Of a DNA stretch of 64,000 nt, positions 47,161 to 59,876 are shown piece after piece. The notes under the pieces were generated by a model, which saw only the letters and a list, made by a program, of their open reading frames with translations, was not told where the DNA came from and did no database searches. The stretch covers positions 126,836,324 through 126,900,323 of the forward strand of contig NC_134460.1 in the NCBI RefSeq assembly GCF_047948215.1, given 5' to 3'. A program made the position numbers and the translations under genes. Origin of the DNA: Lycorma delicatula. Its lineage: Eukaryota; Arthropoda; Insecta; Hemiptera; Fulgoridae. Every line of letters begins with the position of its first letter. Within the stretch, counting starts at the first letter, position 1.

Positions 47161-50100
47161 TATACATATAATAATAATCATCTCATATTCAAACTTATAT
47201 AAGTGATTTAATCAAAATTCATTAATAGTTTAATCAATATTGACTAAAATATTTAATTGTACTAGTAATTTTAATTACTATTTTGCCATATTTTTAAAAG
47301 AGCATAAAACTATGTTTATTATATTAGTTATTAAAATAATTTTGGTGCAGTTATCAAATACATTTTTCAAAAATTGTTTTTTATTGAACATTTGTAATCC
47401 ATTCCTTAGAAATAGGTTTCAAAGCCCGTGTTTTTTTCATTTAAAACTGTTTTATTTTGTAAATAAAGGAACTATTAATCATTTATTTAAAAAGTTAATT
47501 TTACAAAATGATAGGTTAGTACAGTTAAATTAAACATCCAAATTACAAATTTAGTCTCCAACAGAAATTTTCATTATTGATGTAATTCTTTTAGCTTTTT
47601 ATATTGAAGTATAGGAATTCCTTACTTGTCATTTCACGTAACACACTTTGAAAAATAAATGGGACTTGGTAATACTTCACAGAACAGTGGCATTTATCGC
47701 CTCATTGTTGTATATGAATGAGTAAAAGTCCACACTAAAGAAGTATGTTTGGTTCATGTTAAAAATTTGAAGAATATATAATGTCTCGTAGGGAGACACC
47801 ATAGAAATTACAACTAGCTTCATTTTGTGTCAGCATCATGTTATATAGTTCTAACAAGTTATTATTAAACATGATTAAAAAAAAATGCAGTAAAGCAGTA
47901 AATGCTGATTGAAGACTGAGCTTTATAAACTAATAATAACATTGATTGCATGTGGATCCACCCAAGTATGCAATTTATTCAATAGTCTACTTTGTTGTAA
48001 TTATTGTGAATGTAAATATTTTAAATTAGGTGAAGAAAGTTTTGCTTTGTTTTTTTTAATGGAAATTTTTTAGTTGTTAAAAATTAAATCATTTTGAAAC
48101 CTTTTTGTAATTTTTTTAAGAATGAGAATATTGTATAGAGCCCCTATAAAAATAAAGTATCTGGAAAGTTAAGGAACCCCTTAAATAAATTTCTCCAGGA
48201 GTTTTGTCGTTGGGTGGGCCTTAAAATGATTTGCCAATTGAGACAGTCCAAAACTTGTTTTAATAATTATTTAAGTATAATTACATCTAAGAAATAGCTG
48301 TAAAAATGAATTGTGTATTTCAATCATTTACTTATAGAATAACAAAGTGTTTGTTTAAAAATATTACCTAATTTTTTAAAGATAACTTAATTGTTTTGAT
48401 GTAAAAACAATAAATTGAGGGAATGGTGGAAGTATGTTTGAAACTGGATTACTTAATTATGTGCTGTACAGTTGTGGTTAACAAAATGTTATTTGCTTAT
48501 TTTAATTTAAAACATATTGCTAAATATTGGTCTACCGTTGCACACATGTACCATAAGCTCAAATAAATAATAATAGGTAATTAATTAATTATATTATTGA
48601 TAAATGATGTAGAAACCATAGTGTATTAATATAGTAGACAATAATGTTATAAAATAGATGTTGTGGATAATGTTATCTATTATTATTGGTATTATTATAG
48701 TTATTTTATTAATGTATATATTTATAAATGTAGCATAATAGTAGATAGATATAGAAATATAATAAAATAATTTTTTATCCACTTTTTAGTTTATAGTTTT
48801 TTTATTGCTCAGCTCAGCACTGTTTATGATTTTAAACTTTTTATTTTGGTATGTTTATAAAGTACTTAAGTACTGTTAAACTGTGATGTGATTATTAATT
48901 ATCTCCAAAAACAAATTAATCAACTTAATAGAAAAAGTATTATTATTTTCCCTATGATGTATTAATTGAGAGCATTCTTTATTGTATTTTATTAAAATTT
49001 AGCAAAGATCATGTAGCCAATTAATTGCTAATAACTTAAGTAGATTTGATATTTGAATATCTGCTTACTATTGACTTACCTTTCAAAAGCCCCTCTGATT
49101 TGAAATAATAGACAGTACTCTGGAAGACAGTAGTTTCTTCCAGAGAGAATCAGTGCTAGATTTTTTTTTATCCATATATAATCAATATTTGTTGGATTGG
49201 ATTTATTTGTTGGATTTATTGGATTGTTAGTGTCATTGTGATGAAATATTTTCATGTAAAATTACCTGGAAATTCAATGTAAAGTATATTCCTGCATTCC
49301 AGATAGTTAATCAACATTAATTTGGACTTCAAATTTTGTTTAGATTTTTCTAAAACAGGTGTAGTTCTTTAAATCGACAACTAAAAATGAGCTTTCTGTC
49401 TTCAAATTTAGTTAAAAGTAATACACCTCTGGTCCTGGACAAGATTAGACTATAACTGTCGTGACCAAAGGTATCCTTATGCAAGTTAATTGACTTCTTG
49501 ATCTACATTTTGCATCTCTTTAATCTTCATCCCCCTTTTTTGTGATACCATGGGAATTATGTCATCTGTCTCTCTTATGTTGCTGGCCACTTTTATTGGA
49601 GCTCAGTAAAATAATGAAAATGCCTGTGGGTCTAATTAAGGGTTGTAGAGAAAGCCAAGGAAGTAGTTGAGATGCTTGTATATATTATATGCATTGTGTA
49701 AGTTATTAACTAAATTGTATTTGCTGATTTTCTTTTTTTTATGTTTCTGTCTCTTCTGTTTGAGGTACAATTTTGCAGCACCTCATTGTGCAGTGTGTTT
49801 GATTAACTTTCATTGTTGTATTAATTGTTAAAAAATATTTTAATTATAGTAGAAGGATGTTTTATTTTTCTTCTGTCCTAAACTAAAACTAGAAAAAGTA
49901 ATAAGTACAATTAAATTAATTATATAAATTATATAATATATGATTATTTGTTATAATTTAGTGTTTAAATTTTAAGAACTATTAATTGTGGTAAATATTT
50001 TTTAGATTGGGTTTTAGTGGAGAAGTACATTGGAATATTTAGTCCAACTCAAAACCTATATGTTAATGCAAACTTTGCATTAAAATACTAAATATTTCAA

Positions 50101-51079
50101 AGGTTTTTATATGTTTTACTTCACTTTTGAGGTGAGGCTGTTGCTGTAGCAACATTTTTTATATGTGCATATTGTTGAAACATATAAAAGGATCCATTTG
50201 GTAGTTGGATTATTATAACTTTTAATTGTAATTATTATTTGTGTATATAAATATTTTTTTTTTGGTTTGTGAATTTTTTGTTGTTTAGAAAAGTACACAG
50301 AAAATTATATTAATCATATGTATTAATTAATTAGTGATTTAGTATATTTTAGCTTTGATGTTTAGTTTATGAATGTGTTTTAAATTAAAAAAAATAATAA
50401 TAAAACAAAATTTCATTACATGATTTAATTAGTAAATTCAGTTAATTTGGTATTTACTTGAAAATAATTAAGTGGTTTACTTCCGTTGCTTTTTATTTAG
50501 TTTTTGCATCTAAATTAAATTTAAAAAAATATAAATTCAGGTGCTGAGAGGAGAAAAGGCAAATCTGCAAATGTTGGTATTGGGAAATCACAGTTAAAGT
50601 GTGTGAATACTTTGAGGGTAGTAAGGGCAGATTTCAGTATTAAAATACATAGATTCAGATTATGTTACACTTTTATTTATAAATAATTAACATTAAGTAA
50701 AATGAAAATAATAATGTAAAATTATAAGATTATTTGGAAATAAATTTAATTAATGAAATGATGCTTCGACCTGTTGAAATATGCTATACTAAACACTAGG
50801 TGCTAAGTATTAGCAAATTTGTACCAAGTTACATACTACTGTGTAATGCAGTCTAATATATTCCCTGAAATAAAAAAAGAAATAATTATAATGCATTATT
50901 GAAGTAGGTTTTTTAAAAAATGAAAATTATTTAGATAAAGGAAACGAAAAGGTAAAAATAGAAACAATAAATTATTGTATTAATTATAAACGAAGGATTA
51001 GCAGTGATCTATATCATGTTGTTTTAAAAAATTTAATTTTTTGTAGCTTTTTATAATGTCTTGAAAATGTCGTGAAACT
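47161..51079. other. AT-rich intergenic DNA, no gene seen
   Basis: About 3.9 kb without a recognisable exon, RNA gene or transposon protein. A short open frame at 47.24-47.53 kb lies downstream of the BNIP2-like poly(A) signal, is hydrophobic/AT-driven and has no recognisable motif. Confidence 0.6.
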
Positions 51080-51900
51080 GTAGATCCGCTTTCAGTTCCA
51101 ATATTTGTTGACTTGGATCCATTTTCTTTAGTTCACCGATTTCCAATTTCAGCTTCAAGCAAATGCAGTCATCAATGCCTGGATGCAGTTATATTCATTG
51201 ATAAATGCACGATAGTAATAATCCTCAGTAACTGATCCTTCTCCAGGGTAGGTTTTAACTAACCACTCCTCAAGTGTGCCTTAAGTAATGTCTCCATTGT
51301 AGACACCTTTAATTGATGAACCTGGAGGTATATACTTTTTGAAAGGATTCTTTGCATGACTGTAGTGGCTAGAGACTATAAAGGGATTCATATGTTGTGT
51401 TTCACTAGCAGAAATTTTGATTTTTGGACTGGATTTTACTCTTTTGTCACTCAGTTGTACCCAACACAAATTGTTTCGATAATATTACATGTATTCTCTT
51501 TTCTCGTATGCTAGGAAATGCTTGTTGGCACACAGTAATTGCTCCCCATTGATTTTTGACAAAGTATAAAATTGTTCTTAGTTTTCTACTTGGTCTGTTT
51601 GACATTGTCAAAACCTTACGGTTGTCCCATTTTAGAAGACTTGAGAGATAACTGTTCTGAAATTATAGTCGCAAGGCCTTAAAAATTTAAAAAAATAACT
51701 ACAAACTAGATTCATTCCAAATTTTTTGAAACATTTCCAACTACAGTTAACACAGCTGCTGTTCGATTAAATGAGCAGGTACTACACGTTTTGTATTTTT
51801 TAAAAAATATATCTTGCCCCAGAATTTCATTCATTCTTGCATTTATTAACAATCCAATTTCCTGAATGTTTTTGCTTTTTCTTTGATATATTTTCACTTT
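51080..51900 (-). pseudogene. Decayed element-like reading frame of unknown family
   Basis: On the minus strand, broken frames give, in order, a Cys-containing piece FFKKYKTCSTCSFNRTAAV, then FVKNQWGAITVCQQAFLSIR, then QHMNPFIVSSHYSHAKNPFK, and after a stop EEWLVKTYPGEGSVTEDYYR followed by AFINEYN. The order (a VCQ..FLS block, then an H(I)..F...SHY..A block, then YR.F..EYN) resembles a multi-copy uncharacterised protein family I recall from insect genomes, probably transposon-derived. The match is by pattern memory only. Stops and frameshifts make it non-functional. Confidence 0.4.
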
Positions 51901-54743
51901 CTGTTTTAAAAAAAATCACTATGGAACTTTTTTTTTTTGATAGGCGAAAAATGCTTTGGCGTTACCATCGCCCGACTGTGGAACTGTTATAATGAGACAC
52001 TATTAGAATTATTATTAAAGAAATAATGTACAGTATGCAGTGTAACAAAGAAAGAACTAATCACATTGAAATACCAACTCTGAAGATCAACCAGTATAGG
52101 TCTGTTTTTCATAAACATGTGAGAGCAAGCTTATGTGTGTCTAAGCTCTGTAGAGAAAGGGTGAACCTAAGATAGAACGTAACATGGACATCTACCAATC
52201 TTCAGTGCAGTAAACAAAATATTGTATATTTGCCCTTACTCCTTCGATATTAAAGCACTAAGCTCTCAGCTGGTTTTATGTACTCCATACACTTCAATGC
52301 TATTTAAGAAATAATAAGGGTGAATATAGATTGACAGTGGTATTACTGTGTTCTTAACATGTGGGTCAATAGGATTCTGCAAAAAAAAAAATTGATTTTT
52401 GTATACTCCCTTTCTCCTCCCAGCAATTGAATTGTAAATTATGGAAAAAAAAATAAACACATGATTATTATAGCTTATCATATTTAATCAAATTTCTGAT
52501 ATGTTGTTCTAAAAACAGTTCAATCAGCTTTTTTATCTTAAATTTTTCATCCTGTCAAAATATTTTAACCTGTGTAAATCGCTACAAATCATTCTTCTAA
52601 TTTGAACAGTATAAAAAACAGCATTTGAACATTTTTATATATTAAGTATGGAAAGTTTTTCATTAACACAGTTTGTACATCTATGAAAAGGTTTTTACTT
52701 TCATATATGTAAATTTCTAATCCAAATGAAAAAAAAAACAGTATGTGGAAGTCATTCTTCATAATGCAGTATTCATTCTTTATTTTAACATTCTTTACAA
52801 TGTAGTATTCATCTTTATTTTAATATAAATGTATATTAATGTTATTTTTAAAAAAAGAGTAGTTTGTGTAATTAGATTAATATATTAAAGCAAGAGAGTG
52901 GAAGGGGATTAAGAAAAGTTTCACAGATAGCATTAGCATCACCTTGATTATAATGCTGTTAACATAAACTACACGGACACCATGCTGCTGCAGGAAAGTC
53001 TTATCAATTTCAGTTAAATAGAAACATTTATGAAAGTCAGTAAACATATGTATGCGAGACGAAATCAAAAACTTACTACTGCAATAGAAAACAAGTTTCA
53101 TTCATTTGTATCAATGTCTGCTACATTCATGTGCCCTTTGTATAGTGTTGTGTTTAATTTTCTGTATTCCTATGTTATACTATTTGTATGTCTGTTCATC
53201 ATAAATTTTTTTGATGCACAAACAGTTTCTAGGATGTAGATTAAAACCACTGTAAAGATTCTTAATTTGGACTTTTATGACCTTGTTTATTACTAAATAC
53301 CTTTCATTTATTTACAGTTCTTTCTGTATTTAAAAAAAAAAAACTTCAATTTCTGAGAAGTTTTGTTATTTGTGCAAGTTCTTCATTAACTTACATGCTT
53401 TGATGATGTGATCTCAATACTCGCATGATCTTCTACCATCTAGAGTATTTACTGAATTTGTATTACTTTAATAATAATGTACTTTTTATTTACTTTTTTT
53501 ATTTTTGCCTAAACATCTCCGATTTTAATACATCAAGTTGTGTGGTGCCATGTATTTTTAATTTATTTTTACATTCCATTTTTAAATAATTGTTAACATG
53601 GTGAGGAGAAGAGGGTAATTGTTTATAGTCTCTTATTTGTTATTAAATTGATTCCTAAAAGTTTATTTTATAATCAGGTTGTATTATATGCCACAAGAAG
53701 GAAGTATTTTTATTATATTTAACTGCTCAATAGAATTACTAATTTAGAAAGTATTGAATATAATGGTTTTTTTTTTTATTGATCTCAGAATGTTCAAAAA
53801 CTAAATTTTTAATTCAAGTACACAAAGATGACTAACATGGAGTCTAAAAAAATTTAATCTAGTATATATATTTTGTGTAAATATTATTCTAGTCGCCTTA
53901 ATATTAAACAGTAATAAAACTACAAATGTGTACATTTGTATGTACACATGCATGAATGTGAACAAGTTATTTCAGAAAAACCTGTAGTTAATAAATTTTT
54001 GCTACATAATGCATTTAGTTAAGTTACATACAGTATGCTAAAATATGAAATTGTTATATGAATATGAATAGCATATATGAAATTGTTTAATTTTCTTTGA
54101 AGTAAAATAATGCATCTTGCAGTAATGTCAAAATTTGTCATGAAATCAAAGTAGAATTAAAAATACATAAATATCAAGATTAAAAGATCATTAGGTTTAT
54201 AACTGTATTGAGGTTCTGCAATGATGGTGGCATTTATATTTAGTTATGTAATAAAATTCAAAATACAGGTTTAATTATTGTAAACAGTTTTATGTTTTAC
54301 CTTTTATTTAGTCAAAATAGTAATGCTGTAGTGGTTCCTATTTATATTTAGACTACTCGTAACAGGTTATTTTATACATTACTTGTACGATAAATGGCCT
54401 ACTATAATGTTACCATTTAATTAAATTTTATTATTTTACTTCAAAAAAAAATGTTATTTCCTACTAATTGTATGTATTTTTCTCACTACATTTAATTTTC
54501 ATTGCGCTCATTTTTAATTATTTTTATCTTTGTTTTTCTTGTATTTTATGTACATTGTATTTATTGTATACATTTTTTTTTATAAAATATAATTTAATTA
54601 CTATTTTATTTATTTTTCTAATATATTAATTTTGTTTTCCTTGTATTATTATTATTATTTTTTTTTATTATTATTATAAACTTTACTGCTTTCTTTGCCT
54701 AGTTACTCTACTCAGTTAATTAAAATTTTATATCACATTTATG
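51901..54743. other. AT-rich intergenic DNA, no gene seen
   Basis: No exon or RNA gene is recognised. A slightly GC-richer patch at about 51950-51990 may belong to the element remnant just before it. Near 52755-52830 there is an imperfect duplication of an ATGTAGTATTCAT..TTTATTTTAA word. Confidence 0.6.
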
Positions 54744-54918
54744 GGGGTTTTTCTTTCTTTTTTTTTGTTTAACCTCTGTGACCATCATTATGTATTGCCT
54801 TAGAGAATGAGATGAATGATTTGTAGCATGTGTGAAAATGCCATGCCTGACCGGATTTTGAACCCAGGACCTCCGGATGAAAGGCCGAGATGCTACCAAT
54901 TGCGCCATGGAGGCTGGG
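54744..54918 (-). mobile_element. SINE family 2 copy with tRNA-like head
   Basis: Read on the minus strand, the element starts CCAGCCTCCATGGCGCAATT, with an A-box-like TGGCGCAATTGG, then GGCCTTTCATCCGGAGG and a B-box-like GGGTTCAAAATCC with one extra base. The body is GGTCAGGCATGGCATTTTC, CACATGCTACAAATCATTC, CAATACATAATGATGGTCAC, ending AGAGGTTAAACAAAAAAAAA. It is a tRNA-derived SINE rather than a functional tRNA gene, because the 3' side does not pair with the acceptor stem and a body follows. It is the fullest family 2 copy in the window. Confidence 0.8.
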
Positions 54919-55375
54919 GTTTTAGGGTTATAAACATGGATGTTTTTCACAAAAGTCTTTTTGTCTATCTTCAATTTGAAAAATGAATGTGATGACTGTG
55001 TTATTACAACATGATGTATACTTCAGAGTAGCAAAAGATTTTCATTTGTAGAAAAATGCAGTCCGTCAATTAAAATTTAAGAAAATATGTTTATTAAAAA
55101 TTAAAATTAAATTTGTTTTATTTAATTAATATAATTAAATAATTATATTATTAGGAAAATATGAGAAATGTGCATGGATCTTTGGAAATAACTTTATTTT
55201 ACTTTGTCATCAAAAATTTTATGAGGTCCAAACAAACATTATATGAAAAAAATTTTTTTTAATAAAACCAATGTTTCTTAATATGGTTATTGAACTTGTG
55301 GACACTTAAATTAGTTAGTCATTAGTTAGTCATTGAATATGACACTTAAATTAAGTAAGCTGGTGATAATCTAAC

Positions 55376-55570
55376 CCACCGGGTTGGTCTAATTGTGAAC
55401 ACGTCTTCGCAAATCAGCTGATTTCGAAGTTGAGAGTTCCAACATTCAAATCCTAGTAAAGGCAGTTACATTTATATGGATTTGAATATTAGATGTTAGA
55501 TACCGGTGTTCTTTGGTGGTTGGGTTTCAATTAACTTAACCACACATCTCAGAAATGGGTTCTGCCTTCT
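55376..55570 (+). mobile_element. SINE family 1 copy, 3' truncated
   Basis: It starts CCACCGGGTTGGTCTAATTG, then AATCAGCTGATTTCGAAGTT, CATTCAAATCCTAGTAAA, GGATTTGAATATTAGAT, ATACCGGTGTTCTTTGGTGG and CACACATCTCAGAAATGG, collinear with the SINE at 8070. The A box has substitutions and a four-base duplication (TTAA/CTTAA) occurs before CCACAC. The last third and the A-rich tail are missing. Confidence 0.85.
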
Positions 55571-58004
55571 GATGATCCTCATACAACATGACTGGTAGTT
55601 CACATTACAATTCTCCATGCTTGAAGATTCTTTCATGTCTCCCAGTATTACAATTTCTTCCTTCAGACTCAATTGAATCTATTATCTAATACCTCCTTCC
55701 TTCCTCTTTTCTTTTCAATAATTTATTTAAAATTTTTAATTTTAAAAACACAATAAAAAAAATTATTTTAATTATACAATTTAATATACATAAATAATAC
55801 ATTTGTTTATATAAAAATTCTGTTATTATCTACTATTTTGAGAGAAGTATAACTTTTTTTAACAATAAAATAAAATTGCTCATACTTTTGGTATGTGAAT
55901 TATTAAATTATATTACTGGTATAACTAACATTATATTGTAACTATAATTATGTAAGTGTTTTTAGTATTCCTAATTCGTGTGCTTTTATTTCTTAATGAC
56001 TAATGGTGATTTTAAGTCATATATAATCTTTTATATTTATTTTTTGATTTAAAGTTAAGAATTTTGCTTGATTTTTCATAGTTAAAATATGAAATTCTTA
56101 ACAAATTAACATTACATGAAAAATTTAGATTACAAAACTTATCTTCCTATCTGAAAAAACATGTACATTATATATACATACTGTATATATAATATATACC
56201 AAAACCTATTTTCATTGCTAAAAGGATTACATTACTCTGGTGCTTTACAGTACCTGTTTCAATTTTTTTTATAGCTGTGATACATGTAAATACCTGAGGT
56301 GTAAGATGTCTGTGAGAGTTCTTTCTCTGAGATATGTATATACGCAGTCATATATATGTATGAATATTCTCTATATATATAGATGTATGTATGCATTCAT
56401 GATGACAAGTAACCTTGATAATCACTAGTTGTAAGGACTTTGACATCTAGATATCAGATACCTGCTTTTGGTTATCACCTGTGCTGTATTTTTTTTTTTT
56501 TTAATTAAAGGATCAGAAGTACACTTAAATCTGATACAAGGTACATTTGATCGAAGTTCAAAATAATTATTTTAATCTATCATAAAGCAAAATGTGAAAT
56601 TTTGCTTACAGAATTCTTGCTGCTATTAGCATCGTATTTTTAAAATTTATGTTTGAATAAGTTAATGATTTTTAATATTATGTTCTAAACAGTTTTATTC
56701 TGTTATCAACATTACAAATAAATGAGATAATCATTTAAAAAAATATTTTTTTTCGTTTAAATGTGAAATTATTATTATTACTGATACGCCTGTCCGATCC
56801 CCTTGAATTATAGTGCAGGTAAATTAATTAATGTAGATATTATACTTTTTATTTCATTCAGTGAATCGTAAAATTATTTTAAACAATCTGAAATAGCTTT
56901 AGTGAAAAGTGAGTTTTAATTTTAATTGTGCTATTGCTTATAAAACTAAGTGACTTTTTTTTATGACTGTGTAACTTTAATGTGTTTAATTGGAACCAAC
57001 CTTTTCATGTTTGAAAATCATTATCACTTAGAAAACTTCTGATAACAGTTTTGAAAAATTTCTTGTATAAGATTCCTGCGATTTATATATTTACTCATTA
57101 AAATTTACTTCCCTGTTATAGCACAAAAGAACAATTAGTAAATAGAATTTACTCAAAGAAAAAATTATGATAAGACTTGATAAGCATATTGGACGATTTA
57201 ATGTTGGCTATAACACTCCCAACTCTTTATTTTGATGTAGGTGATATAAACTTTGCATTCACTTAATGAATTGGCTCTTTATTAAGAAGATGTGAAACCA
57301 TTTTGTTACCAAAATAATAGAGAGAAATGTTATTGCAACCAGATTTTTTACTATAAAGTATAATTGTGTAGTCTCTTGAATTTTATTTATCACAAATATT
57401 AAACTCTGTGCTGTAATGTTTTACTCTAAACGGTGATGTATTTTTTTATAATTGTGTATTACACGTCTTTGTCAATTATATACCCTAAACCTTTGTTATT
57501 TAAATTTAACTGTGATCATAAATATGTTACTTTTTGTGTGTGTAAATTTATTGTGGGATTGATTTAATATTTAATTTTTTTTAAATTATGTATAAAATTT
57601 TTAATTAAGTTTTTTTCTTGTTATTATCCCACTTTTCAATATAGATTTAATTTTGTACAGTGGTTAATTTGTTTAAAAAAACTAAATGTAGTTTTTATAT
57701 CTGTAATTTAATGCCGCAAATGTAAACTGTTTTTATGTAACTATTTAGATTACTTTGTTCAATTACTTAGTACAAGTCTTCCACTTGCAAAAGAGGGAAC
57801 TTATATCATTCAACTAGATGGAAGTTAATTAGAACTGAAACAGAAATATAGTTTGTGCACACGTTTTGGTAATTTTCATCAGTTCAATTATTAAAAAAAA
57901 AATGTAAAAGAAGTAAGCATTATAGAGTTGATAATTGTTATTAAATATTGATCTATTTACAAAATCTGATTTATATGAATGACATAGTCTTATAACAATA
58001 ATGC
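55571..58004. other. AT-rich intergenic DNA, no gene seen
   Basis: Only simple AT-rich sequence and short TATA-type repeats, for example at 56168-56200 and 56335-56390. Nothing coding is recognised. Confidence 0.6.
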
Positions 58005-58245
58005 AGATGTTTTCTAGAAAGCAGTGGGCTTCTACATTGGAAGACAGAGGAATAGAAGTTAATATAGGTAAAGAAGGTTAATGTAGGTTATTATTGGAAA
58101 GAAATAAAGATTGGTGTGAGAATGTAGAGTCAAAAATAGTGGAAAGATGTAGCACCAGAATTGATTTATTTTACAAATATTTGGGAACAATAATTAATAA
58201 AAATTGCATAACAGATGAAGAGATTAGTTATAAAATTAGTTAGTT
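58005..58245 (+). pseudogene. LINE reverse-transcriptase fragment
   Basis: The frame reads DRGIEVNIGKEG, a stop, LLERNKDWCENVESKIVERC, then LFYKYLGTIINKNCITDEE with ISYKI. The sequence F.YLG(S/T)IIT..G....EI...I is a hallmark of the region after the catalytic domain in insect LINE reverse transcriptases. A stop and divergence show that it is dead. Its 3' end abuts a SINE family 2 head on the opposite strand. Confidence 0.75.
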
Positions 58246-58325
58246 AGGTATTTGAACCCGGGACCTTTGTATGAAAGGCTAACTTTTAATGAAACGCTAC
58301 CACTCGTGCCACGGAGGCCGACATT
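58246..58325 (-). repeat. SINE family 2 head fragment
   Basis: On the minus strand it reads GTCGGCCTCCGTGGCACGAG, TGGTAGCGTTTCATT, GCCTTTCATACAAAGGTCC and CGGGTTCAAATA, the tRNA-like head with a well-preserved B box. The body is absent. Confidence 0.75.
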
Positions 58326-59489
58326 TTTTCTTAGGTTGTAAAAATATTAGTGTCTGACAATCTTATTTCATTTTTAAAAGCTGACATATTTATCAGTACT
58401 TAAAGAAGATTTATCACTACCATTTATCTAATATTCTTGTTCCATTTGGACAGTAAAGGTAATTAAATGACCGTAGTAAAAAAATGCTTGTTACTGATTT
58501 GTTTTATATGAAAATTAAGTATTTGGTTTGGGTTACTTGAATAATTAGACTACTGGTCATCAACCTGATGTACTTTTGCTATAATTGGGATGCAACAAAA
58601 AATAAAAATACCTTTTTTCTACTCCAGTTAATTATTAAAACTAATTCAAATTTAATTCTTAAATGATGACAAAGGAAAAGACTCAATTTAACATGCATGT
58701 TCAGTCCTTTCATATCTAAATGTATTTCTTTTGATAATTTTTTTTTGTATTTTGAAAACAGTTACTTTGTCATTTAGTTATTTTAGATAAGCATTATTGG
58801 TAAATGTTTTAAACAAAACAGCACACATAAATAATGGGATTTATTTGACTGTTTTTGTCATTGTTATGTAGAATTGAATTATTGTAGGGTAATGATAAAA
58901 TATAATATATAAGGTAATGATATATATAATATATAAGGTAATGATAAAATATTTTCAATAAAAAACTTCAAGAAAATTAGATGAAAAACATTGTAAATAA
59001 TGCAGTACATATTCCCACACCCCTTTTCTAATTTTTTTAAAATACGGGTTACTTATTTCTTTGTAGAATGCATGTATCATGAAAGACTTCTTTTCATATG
59101 ATTAGCATTCTTTAAGTTATTTAAATTTCTACTTTTTTAAGACAACACCAAGTTGTTGGTAAGTTTTAAGTTGGTTTTTATTTTTAAAAAACTAACATTT
59201 AAAAAGGTATTGAAAAAAATACCATTATTGTTTTGTTTTACATTTTAGTACATTTTTTAAAGTTCACATAATTTTTTTTTGTAGTAAAACATAATTTAAA
59301 ATTTAATTGTTTGGAATTTCTGTTTTCCTGCTGTAGATCTATATTTTAGCTAACAAAAATACATATCTTGGTATGTGGATAATGCCTTGCCTTTTTCTGA
59401 TTCATTGAATTATTCTTAATCTTTTATATCTTAAATATTGTTGTTTATTATTCCTCTAGATTGTAAACTTTATATTACAAAAAAAAGTA
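58326..59489. other. AT-rich intergenic DNA, no gene seen
   Basis: It includes a short tandem repeat of ATATAAGGTAATGATA-type units at about 58889-58950. Nothing else is recognised. Confidence 0.6.
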
Positions 59490-59876
59490 GGTATTAATGT
59501 AGTAGGCGGTATCTCTGTAGTTAGTTCTTAGATGGTACCATTGAAAGGCTATATTAAAATAAGATAATAAATACAAAAATAATGAATAAATGGGCTAATT
59601 TATTATTTAAAATAATAAATAGAATTATTTTTATTTAATTAATACTGAAATTATAAATGTAATCTAACCAATCTTAACCTATACTTGCTAATTAAGGTTA
59701 GTGAACGTAGCTTAAGTTTGGATCGATTATATTTATAATTATGACATGAGCAAGGTTAACTTATTCTTAAATTAGTCCATTTATTCATTATTTTTTTGTA
59801 TTTCAATACAGCGTTTCAGTGGTGCCATCTAAGAACTAACTAACTGCAGAGGTAGATTGCCTACTATGTTAATACC
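59490..59876. mobile_element. Second palindromic (foldback) MITE
   Basis: The ends are inverted: left GGTATTAATGTAGTAGGCGG and right (reverse complement) GGTATTAACATAGTAGGCAA. Both then carry CTCTG(T/C)AGTTAG and GTTCTTAGATGG(T/C)ACCA(T/C)TGAAA. The arms continue inward through ATGAATAAATGG to a centre carrying CAATCTTAACCTATACTTGC and GTTAGTGAACGTAGCTTAAG, which resemble the core words of the MITE at 44.5-45.0 kb. No coding capacity. No clear target-site duplication was found. Confidence 0.8.

Noticed and set aside
54850..54918. Possible tRNA gene on the minus strand
   Set aside because: A and B boxes are recognisable, but the B box has an extra base, the acceptor stem does not close, and a SINE body plus A-rich tail follows.
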